DNA of 64,000 nt from Pseudomonas sp. (GTDB taxonomy: Bacteria > Pseudomonadota > Gammaproteobacteria > Pseudomonadales > Pseudomonadaceae). This document shows, piece after piece, positions 7,749-16,390 of the stretch. The stretch is taken from NCBI RefSeq assembly GCF_030150285.1, contig NZ_JASLGE010000082.1, forward strand, positions 1 to 64,000, in the 5' to 3' direction. Made by a program: the position numbers and the translations under genes. Positions within the stretch are counted from its first letter, which is position 1, and every line of letters begins with the position of its first letter. The notes beneath the pieces were generated by a model. It ran no database searches, was not told where the DNA came from, and saw nothing but the letters and a program-made list of their open reading frames with translations.

Positions 7749-8666
7749 CTACCGACGTTTCGGCCTGGCCGCCGTGAGCACCTTGCACCGTGCGCTCAAC
7801 CGGTCGCGCAATAAGCGCACCGGTTGGCTCAATTGCGCACGGTGGCTGCACAGCATATTCAGGGGCGCGCGCTCACACTCAAGCTCAGGCAATAACACCT
7901 TGAGCCGCCCCGCCGTTACATCCTGTGCCACATCCAGCCAGGACTTGTACGCGATCCCCGCCCCAGCCACAGCCCAGCGTCGCACCACATCGGCGTCATC
8001 ACTGAAACGATCGCCGCTGACCGTCAGGCCCAACTCGCGCTTGCCATCATTGAAGTGCCAATGGTCGTGTACCCGCGTGCCGAGCATGTACAACAAACAA
8101 GTGTGTTGCAGTAATTGCTCAAGCTGATGCGGTTCCCCGCGCCGCGCCAGGTAGTCGGGCGAAGCACACAGCACTCGGCGGTTATCGCCGGCGACCGGTA
8201 ACGCCACCAGGCTGGAGTCTTCTGGCTCTCCGTAGCGCAGGGCGATATCCACGGGCTGGCGAAACAGGTCGGCAATACGGTCCCCCAACAGCAGGCGCAC
8301 CGTGAGTTGCGGGTGTTCGCGCTGAAACTCATCCAGCCAGGGCAACAGCACATTGCGCCCGAAATCCGACGGTGCCGACAGTTGCAATACGCCGCTGACC
8401 TGGTCCTGCCCACGGGCCAACACCCGACGGCCTTCATCAAGGCTGCTTAAAGCCGTACGGGCGTAATCCAAAAAACCTTCACCCTCCGCCGTCAGGCGCA
8501 AGCTGCGGGTCGAGCGCGCCAGTAAGCGCACGCCAAGTAGCGTCTCAATGCGTTTCAAGGCCGCACTGGCCACCGCCGGCGACATGTCCATCACCCGTGC
8601 CGCCGCCGACAAACTGCCCAGGTCAGCGGCACGTACAAACACTTGCAGGTCGTCGAAGCGCAACAT
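7749..8666 (-). CDS. LysR-family transcriptional regulator
   Basis: 305 residues. DNA-binding domain at about 3-62 (FDDLQVFVRAADLGSLSAAAR, split by family consensus, then RLLARSTRSLRLTAEG); effector domain follows. Sequence style (SGVLQLSAPSDFGRNVLLPWL and RYGEPEDSSLVALP) is that of the large CrgA/DmlR-like subgroup. It diverges from the oxidoreductase at 8790 across 123 bases, so that gene is its likely target. Inducer unknown. Confidence 0.85.
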   Translation of the reverse strand: MLRFDDLQVFVRAADLGSLSAAARVMDMSPAVASAALKRIETLLGVRLLARSTRSLRLTAEGEGFLDYARTALSSLDEGRRVLARGQDQVSGVLQLSAPSDFGRNVLLPWLDEFQREHPQLTVRLLLGDRIADLFRQPVDIALRYGEPEDSSLVALPVAGDNRRVLCASPDYLARRGEPHQLEQLLQHTCLLYMLGTRVHDHWHFNDGKRELGLTVSGDRFSDDADVVRRWAVAGAGIAYKSWLDVAQDVTAGRLKVLLPELECERAPLNMLCSHRAQLSQPVRLLRDRLSARCKVLTAARPKRR

Positions 8667-8789
8667 CGTGTATTTATCCCGCCATTATCAAAAATAAATT
8701 GAAAGAGACTGCTGTTTTAGCCGGTTTTATCATTAACGGAAATAGCGAATCATCCGGTCACTTTCGTCTACACCTTCAGGACGTTTCCC

Positions 8790-9803
8790 ATGAAAGCGGT
8801 TGCCTATTACCACTCATTGCCCATCCAGGACCCACTCGCGCTCCAGGACATTGAGTTGCCTGAACCCGTCGCCGGCCCTCGGGACCTGCTGATCGAGGTC
8901 AAGGCGATTTCCGTTAACCCCGTCGACACCAAGGTGCGCCAGAACGTGCAACCCGATACCGGAACCGCCAAGGTGCTGGGCTGGGATGTCGCGGGAGTGG
9001 TCAAAGCCGTGGGCAGCGAGGTAAGCCTGTTCAAGGTGGGCGATCGGGTGTTCTATGCCGGGTCCATCGCCCGCACCGGGGCCAACAGTGAACGCCATGT
9101 GGTGGATGAGCGCATCGTCGGTCATATGCCCGTCAGCCTGGGGTTTGCCGAAGCGGCGGCGCTACCGCTGACGGCTATTACCGCCTGGGAACTGTTGTTT
9201 GAACGCTTGGCCGTGGCGCAAGGCAGCGTTGATGAGCAGCAGAGCCTGTTGATTGTCGGTGCGGCCGGTGGCGTGGGTTCAATGCTGACGCAACTGGCCC
9301 ATCAACTCACGGCGCTCAAGGTGATTGGCAGCGCCTCACGCCCCGACACTCAGGCCTGGGTGCGTGAGCTGGGGGCTGATGTGATCGTCGACCATCGCCA
9401 GCCTTTAAATGAAGAGCTCAAGCGCCAAGGCATCTCGGCCGTCACCCACGTCGCCAGCCTGACGCAAACCGACCAGCACCTGGACCAACTGGTTGAGGCC
9501 TTGGCTCCCCAGGGCAAGCTGGCCTTGATCGACGACCCCAAGGCGCTGGACATCACCAAGCTCAAGCGCAAGAGCCTGTCGCTACACTGGGAGTTCATGT
9601 ACACCCGGTCGCTGTTTGAAACACCGGACATGATCGAGCAGCATCACCTGCTGAACCGGGTCGCGGCGCTGATGGATGCCGGCACCTTGCGCACCACCGT
9701 GGGCGAACACTTCGGCACCATCAACGCAGCCAACCTGCGCCGCGCCCACGCCCTGCTGGAAAGCGGTAAGGCCAAGGGCAAGATTGTGCTGGAAGGGTTC
9801 TGA
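8790..9803 (+). CDS. Zinc-type alcohol dehydrogenase-like / quinone oxidoreductase family protein
   Basis: 337-residue MDR-superfamily enzyme. The N-terminal GroES-like domain (MKAVAYYHSLPIQDP, then GWDVAGVVKAVGSEV) lacks the cysteine cluster for structural zinc, and the Rossmann motif is LLIVGAAGGVGSMLTQLA. This fits the zinc-independent ZTA1/quinone-oxidoreductase-like group that uses NADPH on quinones or enals. ATG 8790 follows CAGGA. Regulated probably by the divergent LysR gene. Exact substrate not predictable. Confidence 0.85.
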   Translation: MKAVAYYHSLPIQDPLALQDIELPEPVAGPRDLLIEVKAISVNPVDTKVRQNVQPDTGTAKVLGWDVAGVVKAVGSEVSLFKVGDRVFYAGSIARTGANSERHVVDERIVGHMPVSLGFAEAAALPLTAITAWELLFERLAVAQGSVDEQQSLLIVGAAGGVGSMLTQLAHQLTALKVIGSASRPDTQAWVRELGADVIVDHRQPLNEELKRQGISAVTHVASLTQTDQHLDQLVEALAPQGKLALIDDPKALDITKLKRKSLSLHWEFMYTRSLFETPDMIEQHHLLNRVAALMDAGTLRTTVGEHFGTINAANLRRAHALLESGKAKGKIVLEGF

Positions 9804-9928
9804 GCGCGGCCGGGAAAAGGATCGATACGGCCAATTTATGACCGTCAGTCAGAGACTTGATACACGTCATATTCAGCGACGTTTTCAGGCTTACACTGGC
9901 CTCCTTTGCGAACCGGAGGAGGCCAGAA

Positions 9929-10099
9929 ATGAAAATCCTGATCAAGGCGTTAGCAAGATCCCATAAAGGCCAATGGCAAGTTCAACTCGACCAGCAAGCC
10001 GTCAACTTTCGCAGCGAGTCGGAGGCGCGAGCCTTTGTCAACACGCTGCAATCACGTCTGCAAGCACCCCACCACTTGCCTGAGCGCCTGGCCGGATAA
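9929..10099 (+). CDS. Small conserved-looking hypothetical protein
   Basis: 56 residues beginning MKILIKALARSHKGQWQVQ. Not recognised. The start is convincing because a very strong GGAGGAGG lies about 8 bases before the ATG. The sequence is polar, without a signal peptide or membrane segment, and has an SESEARAFVNTLQSRL stretch predicted to be helical; the overall pattern (two short strands then a helix) resembles small DUF2188-like folds, which is only a suggestion. It converges on the Bcr/CflA gene with one base between stop codons. Confidence 0.6.
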   Translation: MKILIKALARSHKGQWQVQLDQQAVNFRSESEARAFVNTLQSRLQAPHHLPERLAG

Positions 10100-10100
10100 C

Positions 10101-11297
10101 TCACACCGAGCGTTCGGCGGCGATCCGTGCGGTGTACAAACGCCGGGTCGCCAGCGCAACGGCGACGGCGAGCACGCCGCACAAGGTGATCACCAGCGCC
10201 ATCGGCATTGCGCTGCCATCGTGCAACACCCCCACCATTGACGCCGCCGCTGCCGCCACACTGAACTGCAAAAAGCCCAACATGGCCGATGCGCTGCCAG
10301 CTCGCGCGCCCTGCCCGCTCATCGCACAGGCCGACGCATTGGGAATAATGCAGCCCAGGCTGGCGATGCAGACAAACAACGGAACCAGCAACGGCCAGAG
10401 TTGCTCGGTGTGCAACAGGCTGATACCCAGCATGACCACCGCTGCGCCCAGGTAAACCCATACCGTTCGCGCGAGCAGAAACGCGGGCCCGCGCGAAGCC
10501 AGCAGCCGTGAGTTCAACTGAGCCACCAGAATAAAGCCGGCGGCGTTGCTGCCGAACAACCAGCCGTAATGCTCGGCCGGTACGCCGTAAAGGTTGATAA
10601 AGACGAAAGGCGAGCCCGCAATGTAGGCAAACATACCGGCCATTGCGATCCCCCCGGTCAGGGCGTGCCCCAAGAACTCGAAGTCCTTGAGCAGACGCCC
10701 GTACTGGCGCAAGGCACCGCTCAGAGGCTGGCGCGGCGCGTTGGCCGGCAGGCTTTCAGGCAAGCCCAAAGCCACCGCCAGCGCGGCCAAGGCGCTAAAG
10801 CCTGTCAGTGCCAGAAAAATGGATTGCCAACCATACAGGTTCACCATCAGGCCACCGAGCATCGGGGCCAGAATCGGCGCAAGGCCCATCACCAACATCA
10901 GTTGGGAAAAGACCTTGGCGGACCCGACGGCATCGCATTTGTCACTGACCACTGCCCTGGAGATCACCATGCCTGCACACCCGCCCAGCGCCTGCACAAA
11001 GCGCGCAGCGATCAACCCTTCCAAGGAGGGGGCAAAGGCGCAGGCCAAGGAAGCCACGGTGAAAAGCCCGACACCCACCAACAACGGTATCCGGCGACCA
11101 TAACGGTCGGCAATCGGGCCATAGATCAGTTGCCCCATGGACAGGCCCAGGAAGTACACGGCCAACGTCAGCTGAATATGCTGCTCATCGGTCGCAAACG
11201 TCTGGGCCATGGCCGGAAAGCCGGGCAGATAAAAATCGATGGCCAACGGGCCAAACGCGCTGAGCGCACCCAAAATCAGGATTGTTCTTAAGTTCAT
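10101..11297 (-). CDS. Bcr/CflA-family multidrug efflux MFS transporter
   Basis: 398 residues, 12 predicted membrane helices, normal for DHA1-type drug:proton antiporters. Family signatures: GPLAIDFYLPGFPAM in helix 1 (the acidic residue typical of Bcr/CflA), GPIADRYGRRIPLL as loop 2-3 motif A, and FVQALGGCAGMVISRAVVSD matching the R-x-x-Q-x-x-G motif B region. Probable export of drugs or small metabolites across the inner membrane. ATG 11297 is preceded by GGATA. Monocistronic as far as seen. Confidence 0.88.
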   Translation of the reverse strand: MNLRTILILGALSAFGPLAIDFYLPGFPAMAQTFATDEQHIQLTLAVYFLGLSMGQLIYGPIADRYGRRIPLLVGVGLFTVASLACAFAPSLEGLIAARFVQALGGCAGMVISRAVVSDKCDAVGSAKVFSQLMLVMGLAPILAPMLGGLMVNLYGWQSIFLALTGFSALAALAVALGLPESLPANAPRQPLSGALRQYGRLLKDFEFLGHALTGGIAMAGMFAYIAGSPFVFINLYGVPAEHYGWLFGSNAAGFILVAQLNSRLLASRGPAFLLARTVWVYLGAAVVMLGISLLHTEQLWPLLVPLFVCIASLGCIIPNASACAMSGQGARAGSASAMLGFLQFSVAAAAASMVGVLHDGSAMPMALVITLCGVLAVAVALATRRLYTARIAAERSV

Positions 11298-11408
11298 TGA
11301 GTATCCAAATGTAACTGCATTGAGTGCAGCCCCGTAGTCTAGCTTCGGTTGGATCCCTTGAACATTAAGTTAGCGAGCTAGCTAATAAATCCAGCCACTA
11401 CCCCGCTG

Positions 11409-11609
11409 TTAATGAGCGCTGCGAGCGTCATATTCGGCCGCGACGAGTGCGTCAATAAACTCTGTGGATAAGTGTGCACTCTCGACCTTGACCTTTTTGT
11501 CGGGCAGATCGACTTCTACACGGGCCTTGGGGTCGACGGCCAATATCGCCTTGGTGACGCCGCTTACGCAGCCACCACAGGTCATGTTTTTGACTTCAAA
11601 TACGTGCAT
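11409..11609 (-). CDS. copZ: CopZ-like copper chaperone (HMA domain)
   Basis: 66 residues, one heavy-metal-associated domain with the metal motif MTCGGC near residue 9-14. Cytoplasmic Cu(I) carrier that hands copper to CopA. The ATG at 11609 (MHVFEVKN) is preferred to an upstream ATG two codons away because AGGAG is spaced 8 bases from it. It is divergent from the rest of the copper genes and its own CueR-type operator lies at 11647-11667, about 40 bases upstream. Confidence 0.88.
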   Translation of the reverse strand: MHVFEVKNMTCGGCVSGVTKAILAVDPKARVEVDLPDKKVKVESAHLSTEFIDALVAAEYDARSAH

Positions 11610-11639
11610 GGTCATTGCTCCTGGGGTTGAGATGAAGAG

Positions 11640-11670
11640 AGTGTTCACCTTGCCATCATGGCAAGGTCAA
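11640..11670 (-). promoter_or_regulatory. CueR-type operator/promoter of copZ
   Basis: ACCTTGCC-ATCAT-GGCAAGGT (11647-11667) is a perfect inverted repeat matching the known CueR operator form. On the minus strand it lies between -35 TTGACC (11670-11665) and -10 AACACT (11645-11640) with the abnormally long 19-base spacer that MerR-family activators untwist. Copper induction of copZ is expected. Confidence 0.85.
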
Positions 11671-11755
11671 GCCCTTGATTGCCATCAACCACTGGCAATC
11701 CGCTGTTGGCTCGGCCAAGCTCAATACCTCTTTATTGGAAACAGGACACTTAGCC

Positions 11756-12136
11756 ATGCGCGGGTCAGCCTTGAGCCTAGCTACCCTTTTGGGCCTTGCC
11801 AGTGTTCCGCTGTGGCTCAATGCCGCTCAGGACTACGGTGTACTGATCATTTCCCGCGAGCGCCTTGAAGTACCGACCCATTGCGAAATCGGTGTGTACC
11901 TGGATGACCAGTTGGCCGGCCGTCTGTTTCAGGAGCAAACCCTGTCGTTCAATTTACCGCCCGGTACCCTTGGTATCCGCCTGCAACTCTTGCCCGGCCA
12001 AGCCCCCGGTTGCTTGGCCGGCATGCTGGTGCCCCCGGCGCAACAGTTCACCCTTAAGGCCGGTGACATACGCAAATACCGCATTGCGCAAGGAAAAGAG
12101 GGCCTTTACCTCAAGCCTGCCTCACTGGGCTACTGA
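11756..12136 (+). CDS. Small exported protein of the copper locus, function unknown
   Basis: 126 residues from ATG 11756 (AGGA upstream). The N terminus RGSALSLATLLGLASV is a signal peptide or anchor, ending near LNAAQD. The remainder is predicted beta-rich with two cysteines (THCEIGVYLDD and GQAPGCLAGM) and ends YRIAQGKEGLYLKPASLGY. A gene of this size lies between copZ and the copper ATPase in P. putida as well (PP_0587, from memory), so the association is conserved. No family name is assigned; periplasmic copper handling or a PilZ-unrelated structural role are guesses. Confidence 0.65.
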   Translation: MRGSALSLATLLGLASVPLWLNAAQDYGVLIISRERLEVPTHCEIGVYLDDQLAGRLFQEQTLSFNLPPGTLGIRLQLLPGQAPGCLAGMLVPPAQQFTLKAGDIRKYRIAQGKEGLYLKPASLGY

Positions 12137-12152
12137 GCCCGCCTCAAGGGCC

Positions 12153-12183
12153 TTGACCTTCCTATGGGGTCAAGGTCGATGCT
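12153..12183 (+). promoter_or_regulatory. CueR-type operator/promoter of copA
   Basis: -35 TTGACC (12153-12158), 19-base spacer, -10 GATGCT (12178-12183). Between them ACCTT-N11-AAGGT (12156-12176) has the same 21-base frame as the copZ operator, with less perfect inner arms. Located between the stop of the small exported protein and copA. Confidence 0.8.
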
Positions 12184-12214
12184 ATGGACAGATAATTGTT
12201 GAGGAGGATTGCGC

Positions 12215-14596
12215 GTGCCCATTCCATTCGATCTGCCGATTGCCGGCATGACCTGCGCCAGCTGCGCGGGGCGTGTTGAAAAAGCCCTGGCCAACGTCCC
12301 CGGCGTCAGCTCGGTCAGCGTCAACCTGGCCACCGAGCGTGCCCGTGTCGAAGCGGCGGCCGAGAGCTTGCCGGCGCTGGTCGAGGCGGTGCAAAAGGCC
12401 GGGTACAGCGTGCCCACTCACAGCCTGGAACTGGATATTCGCGGCATGACCTGCGCTTCGTGCGCCGGGCGCGTCGAAAAAGCGCTGGCCAAGGTGCCGG
12501 GCGTCAACCGTGTCAGCGTCAACCTGGCCAGCGAGCGTGCTCATGTCGAGGTGCTGGGCCAGGCGGACCCGGCGCGGCTGATCAACGCCGTTAGCCAGGC
12601 CGGATATAGCGCCAGCCTGCCGCAAAACGAACAGGCCACGGCAGATGACCAACACACCCGCTTGCAACGCGAGCGCTGGGCGTTGGCCCTGGCAATTCTT
12701 CTGGCGCTGCCGCTGGTATTGCCCATGCTGGTCGAGCCGTTTGGTTTGCACTGGATGCTGCCGGCGTGGGCGCAATTTGCGCTCGCCACGCCGGTGCAGT
12801 TTATTCTCGGGGCGCGTTTCTATGTCGCCGCCTGGAAAGCCGTCAAGGCTGGTGCGGGCAATATGGATTTGCTCGTCGCCCTCGGCACCAGCGCAGGTTA
12901 TGGGCTGAGCCTGTATGAATGGGCCATCGCCGCCCCCGGCAGCATGCCGCACCTGTACTTCGAAGCTTCGGCGGTGGTGATTGCGCTGGTGCTGCTGGGC
13001 AAGTACCTCGAAAGCCGCGCCAAACGCCAGACAGCCAGCGCCATCCGCGCCCTTGAAGCGTTGCGCCCCGAGCGCGCCTTGCGCATCCTCGACGGTCAGG
13101 AACAGGACGTTGCCATCAATGACTTGCGCCTTAACGACCTTGTGCTGGTCAAGCCTGGCGAGCGTTTCCCGGTGGACGGCGAGGTAGTCGAAGGCCAAAG
13201 CCATGCCGACGAAGCCCTGATCAGCGGCGAAAGCCTGCCCGTACCCAAACAGCCTGGCGACAGCGTGACCGGTGGAGCGATCAACGGTGAAGGCCGCCTC
13301 ATTATCAAAACCCTGGCGCTGGGCACCGAAACGGTACTGGCACGCATTATTCGCCTGGTCGAAGACGCCCAAGCGGGCAAGGCACCCATCCAGAAGCTGG
13401 TGGATAAAGTCAGCCAGGTCTTTGTGCCGGTGGTGCTGCTGATCGCCCTCGCCACCTTGCTGGGCTGGTGGCTGTACGGTGCCCCCCTCGAAACAGCGCT
13501 GATCAATGCTGTGGCCGTGCTGGTGATCGCGTGCCCCTGCGCACTGGGCCTGGCCACCCCCACGGCGATCATGGCCGGTACCGGCGTGGCCGCCCGCCAT
13601 GGCATTTTGATCAAAGACGCCGAGGCGCTGGAGCGCGCCCACGAAGTCAGTGCGGTGGTGTTCGACAAAACCGGCACCCTGACCTCCGGCACCCCGCAGA
13701 TTGCACATTTCAGCGCACTGCACGGCGATGAGTCGGCGCTGCTGCAAGCCGCAGGTGCCCTGCAACGCGGCAGTGAGCACCCGCTGGCCAAAGCGGTGCT
13801 CGATGCCTGCGCGGCCCGCGGCCTGAATGTGCCCGCTGTCACCGATAGCCAATCGTTGACCGGGCGCGGCATTGCCGGCACGTTGCAGGGCCGCCGCCTG
13901 GCCTTGGGCAATCGCCGCCTGCTGGACGAAACCGGCCTCACCCAAGGCTCGCTGGCCGAGTCTGCCGCCGCCTGGGAAAACGAAGGGCGCACCTTGTCAT
14001 GGCTGATCGAGCAAAGCCCCGCGCCGCAGGTTCTGGGCCTGTTCGCCTTTGGCGACACCCTCAAAACCGGTGCTCATGCCGCCATTCAACAACTCACGGC
14101 GCGGCATATCAGCAGCCATCTGTTGACCGGCGATAACAAGGGCAGCGCCCGCGTGGTGGCGCAAGCCTTGGGTATCCGCGATGTACACGCCGAAGTACTG
14201 CCCGCCGACAAGGCTGCAACCGTGGCCGAACTGAAAAAAACCGGCGTGGTGGCCATGGTCGGTGATGGCATCAACGACGCCCCGGCGCTGGCCGCCGCCG
14301 ATATCGGCATAGCCATGGGCGGCGGCACCGATGTGGCCATGCAAGCGGCCGGTATCACCTTGATGCGCGCAGACCCGCGCCTGGTGCCCGCGGCGTTGGA
14401 GATCAGCCGCAAGACCTACGCCAAGATCCGGCAAAACCTGTTCTGGGCATTTATCTACAACGTCATCGGGATTCCGCTGGCCGCATTTGGCTTCTTGAAC
14501 CCGGTGTTGGCCGGGGCCGCGATGGCCTTCTCCAGCGTCAGCGTGGTGAGCAATGCGCTGCTGCTCAAAGGCTGGAAACCCAAGGATCTTGAGTAA
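12215..14596 (+). CDS. copA: Cu(I)-exporting P1B-type ATPase
   Basis: 793 residues. Two N-terminal HMA domains each carry GMTCASC (cysteines 14/17 and 80/83). The core shows SGESLPVPK in the actuator domain, the copper-type CPC motif (C440-P441-C442) in the transport path, the phosphorylated aspartate D484 in DKTGT, a SEHPLAKAV nucleotide-domain motif and GDGINDAP in the hinge. It pumps Cu(I) from the cytoplasm. GTG 12215 is chosen because GAGGAGG sits 7 bases upstream; the TTG two codons before is too close. Followed after 14 bases by cueR. Confidence 0.95.
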   Translation: MPIPFDLPIAGMTCASCAGRVEKALANVPGVSSVSVNLATERARVEAAAESLPALVEAVQKAGYSVPTHSLELDIRGMTCASCAGRVEKALAKVPGVNRVSVNLASERAHVEVLGQADPARLINAVSQAGYSASLPQNEQATADDQHTRLQRERWALALAILLALPLVLPMLVEPFGLHWMLPAWAQFALATPVQFILGARFYVAAWKAVKAGAGNMDLLVALGTSAGYGLSLYEWAIAAPGSMPHLYFEASAVVIALVLLGKYLESRAKRQTASAIRALEALRPERALRILDGQEQDVAINDLRLNDLVLVKPGERFPVDGEVVEGQSHADEALISGESLPVPKQPGDSVTGGAINGEGRLIIKTLALGTETVLARIIRLVEDAQAGKAPIQKLVDKVSQVFVPVVLLIALATLLGWWLYGAPLETALINAVAVLVIACPCALGLATPTAIMAGTGVAARHGILIKDAEALERAHEVSAVVFDKTGTLTSGTPQIAHFSALHGDESALLQAAGALQRGSEHPLAKAVLDACAARGLNVPAVTDSQSLTGRGIAGTLQGRRLALGNRRLLDETGLTQGSLAESAAAWENEGRTLSWLIEQSPAPQVLGLFAFGDTLKTGAHAAIQQLTARHISSHLLTGDNKGSARVVAQALGIRDVHAEVLPADKAATVAELKKTGVVAMVGDGINDAPALAAADIGIAMGGGTDVAMQAAGITLMRADPRLVPAALEISRKTYAKIRQNLFWAFIYNVIGIPLAAFGFLNPVLAGAAMAFSSVSVVSNALLLKGWKPKDLE

Positions 14597-14610
14597 AGGA
14601 GGCACCGTTC

Positions 14611-15021
14611 ATGAACATTGGTCAGGCCGCTAAACACAGCGGCTTGAGCGCCAAGATGATTCGCTATTACGAGTCCACCGGCCTGCTCAAGCCCGCGCAC
14701 CGCACTGACAGTGGCTACCGCGTGTACAGCGACGACGACCTGCACACGCTGGCGTTTATCAAACGCTCGCGTGACCTGGGGTTTTCTTTGGATGAAGTCG
14801 GCAAGCTGCTGACCTTGTGGCAAGACCGCCAGCGCGCCAGCGGCGATGTCAAAGCACTCGCACGCCAGCACATTGAGGCCCTCAATCAGAAAATCCGTGA
14901 GCTGAGCAGCTTGCGCGACACACTGCAGGTACTGGTCGAAAGCTGTCAGGGCGACCACCGCCCCGACTGCCCGATTCTCAAGGACCTGGAGTCGGGGCAT
15001 TGCTGCGCGAGCAGCGCTTAA
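14611..15021 (+). CDS. cueR: CueR, copper-responsive MerR-family activator
   Basis: 136 residues. N-terminal MerR helix-turn-helix (MNIGQAAKHSGLSAKMIRYY), dimerisation helix, and the metal loop SCQGDHRPDCPI that matches the two-cysteine Cu(I) loop of E. coli CueR. No serine-to-cysteine at helix 5 of MerR/ZntR type, consistent with +1 metals. Co-transcribed with copA (AAAGGAGG before the ATG). Its stop overlaps the convergent permease stop by 4 bases. A C-terminal CC may be an accessory metal site. Confidence 0.93.
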   Translation: MNIGQAAKHSGLSAKMIRYYESTGLLKPAHRTDSGYRVYSDDDLHTLAFIKRSRDLGFSLDEVGKLLTLWQDRQRASGDVKALARQHIEALNQKIRELSSLRDTLQVLVESCQGDHRPDCPILKDLESGHCCASSA

Positions 15022-15821
15022 AGGGTCATTGCCGCTTTGGCGAACATCAGGAGGGCGACGGCGGCACATAACGCGGCAAACCCTTGCTGCAACCACTGGG
15101 CCGACAACCTGGGCGCAATCAAGCGCCCGGCAACCATCCCGCCCAGCGTGCCCGCAATAAACATCACGCCCTCTCCCGACAGGCTCACGCCCTGACGCAT
15201 CAGGTTGCCCAAGGTGCCGAGCGACACCAGCGCCACCACCATCAGTGACGTGGACACCACGGCATGGATGCGCACGTCACTGAATTTGCGAAACGCGGGC
15301 ACAATCAAAAAACCGCCGCCCACGCTTAAAAGCCCGGTGAGCAACCCCGAGGTGGCCCCAATCGACACCAGCGTCAGCCCGCACCGGGCATTCCAGGTCA
15401 AACGCCCGGTCGCCGGGTTGAGCATGCAGTTTTTTTCCAGCGCCCCCACCCCCGCGCCTTCGCGGCTGTCAGCCCGTGCCTGCAAGAACATCCGCCCCGC
15501 CACAAACACCATCAGGCCGCCAAACATCAACGTCAGAGCGGTGGCGGGCAGCAACCCGGCCAGATGCAGGCCGATGGGGGACGTGAGCGAGCCAATCGTG
15601 GCCATCAGTGCCGCCGCTTTGTAACGCACCATCCCCTTGCGCAAACCATCCAGAGCTCCCACGGCAGCGGCGGTGCCCACCGCCAGCAAGGCCACCGGCG
15701 TAGCTTGCGCCAAGGTCCAGCCCAGGCCCAGAGTGAGCGCCGGAATGGCCAGGATACCGCCCCCCGCACCGGTCAGCCCCAGCACCACGCCCACCAACAG
15801 GCCAAGCGCGATCGTCAACAT
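15018..15821 (-). CDS. TauE/SafE-family sulfite/anion permease
   Basis: 267 residues with about eight membrane helices and two TauE/SafE repeats: GLTGAGGGILAIPAL near the N terminus and SGLLTGLLSVGGGFLIVPAF in the middle. ATG 15821 is chosen since GAGG lies 5 bases upstream and the hydrophobic first helix begins there; the longer frame to 15965 would add a Pro/Gly-rich tail. Located with the BigR-like regulator and Blh enzyme, where a homologous permease exports sulfite in other bacteria. Confidence 0.87.
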   Translation of the reverse strand: MLTIALGLLVGVVLGLTGAGGGILAIPALTLGLGWTLAQATPVALLAVGTAAAVGALDGLRKGMVRYKAAALMATIGSLTSPIGLHLAGLLPATALTLMFGGLMVFVAGRMFLQARADSREGAGVGALEKNCMLNPATGRLTWNARCGLTLVSIGATSGLLTGLLSVGGGFLIVPAFRKFSDVRIHAVVSTSLMVVALVSLGTLGNLMRQGVSLSGEGVMFIAGTLGGMVAGRLIAPRLSAQWLQQGFAALCAAVALLMFAKAAMTL

Positions 15822-15968
15822 GCTCGCCTCACTCGCGGGGTTAACGCGTGCAGAGCCCATTGAGCGAAGTGACCCGCCACCGGGCGGGGCGGGCCAAATC
15901 GCTTGATGTTTGACGCCATTGAACACTCCACACACACCACTAATAAAGGGATCAGATCGAACCACCTG

Positions 15969-16298
15969 TCATTTTTTAAGCGCTTGGCCGCAATACAGAC
16001 CCGACAGGGTTTGCATCACCGACACCACTTCGAAACTGGCCAGCGAGTAATAAATGAACTTGCCCATGCGCCGGGTGTTCACCAGCCCCTCGTCGCGCAA
16101 TACCCCCAATTGCTGAGAGAGTGTGGGCTGACGGATGCCGGTCAGCGCCTCCAGTTCCCCCACATTGCGCTCGCCTTGGGTGAGCTGGCACAGCAGCAGT
16201 AAGCGGTCCTCGTTGGCCAGCACTTTGAGCAGCACGCAGGCCTTTGACACCGAGTGACGCAGCAGGGCGATTTCTTCGTGGGTTAATTGAGTCGACAT
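15969..16298 (-). CDS. bigR: BigR/SqrR-like ArsR-family persulfide sensor
   Basis: 109 residues, winged helix (GIRQPTLSQQLGVLRDEGLV). Two cysteines, C37 and C103, are 66 residues apart exactly as in BigR (C42/C108), where reactive sulfur species form a di- or tetrasulfide bridge and relieve repression. Metal-site cysteine motifs of ArsR/SmtB are missing. Divergent from the Blh gene over an AT-rich dyad and in line with the permease (147-base gap). Repressor of sulfide detoxification is the inferred job. Confidence 0.82.
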   Translation of the reverse strand: MSTQLTHEEIALLRHSVSKACVLLKVLANEDRLLLLCQLTQGERNVGELEALTGIRQPTLSQQLGVLRDEGLVNTRRMGKFIYYSLASFEVVSVMQTLSGLYCGQALKK

Positions 16299-16340
16299 GT
16301 AAGGCTCCGTGTCCCGAGGGTCGACAGTCTACGATTCGAT

Positions 16341-16360
16341 AATATATCTTTCAATATATT
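16341..16360. promoter_or_regulatory. Candidate BigR operator
   Basis: AATATAT-CTTTCA-ATATATT, a 7-bp inverted repeat in the 92-bp gap between the divergent bigR-like and blh genes. BigR is known to bind an AT-rich palindrome of this sort in its divergent promoter. Confidence 0.65.
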
Positions 16361-16390
16361 GACTCGTATCAGGCTCAACCGAGGCCCACC

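Noticed and set aside
11462..11471. Exact TGTGGATAA DnaA-box-like sequence within copZ
   Set aside because: Inside a coding sequence and solitary, so probably chance.
12182..13945. 587-codon open frame opposite copA
   Set aside because: High-GC antisense shadow of copA; no homology, no ribosome site.
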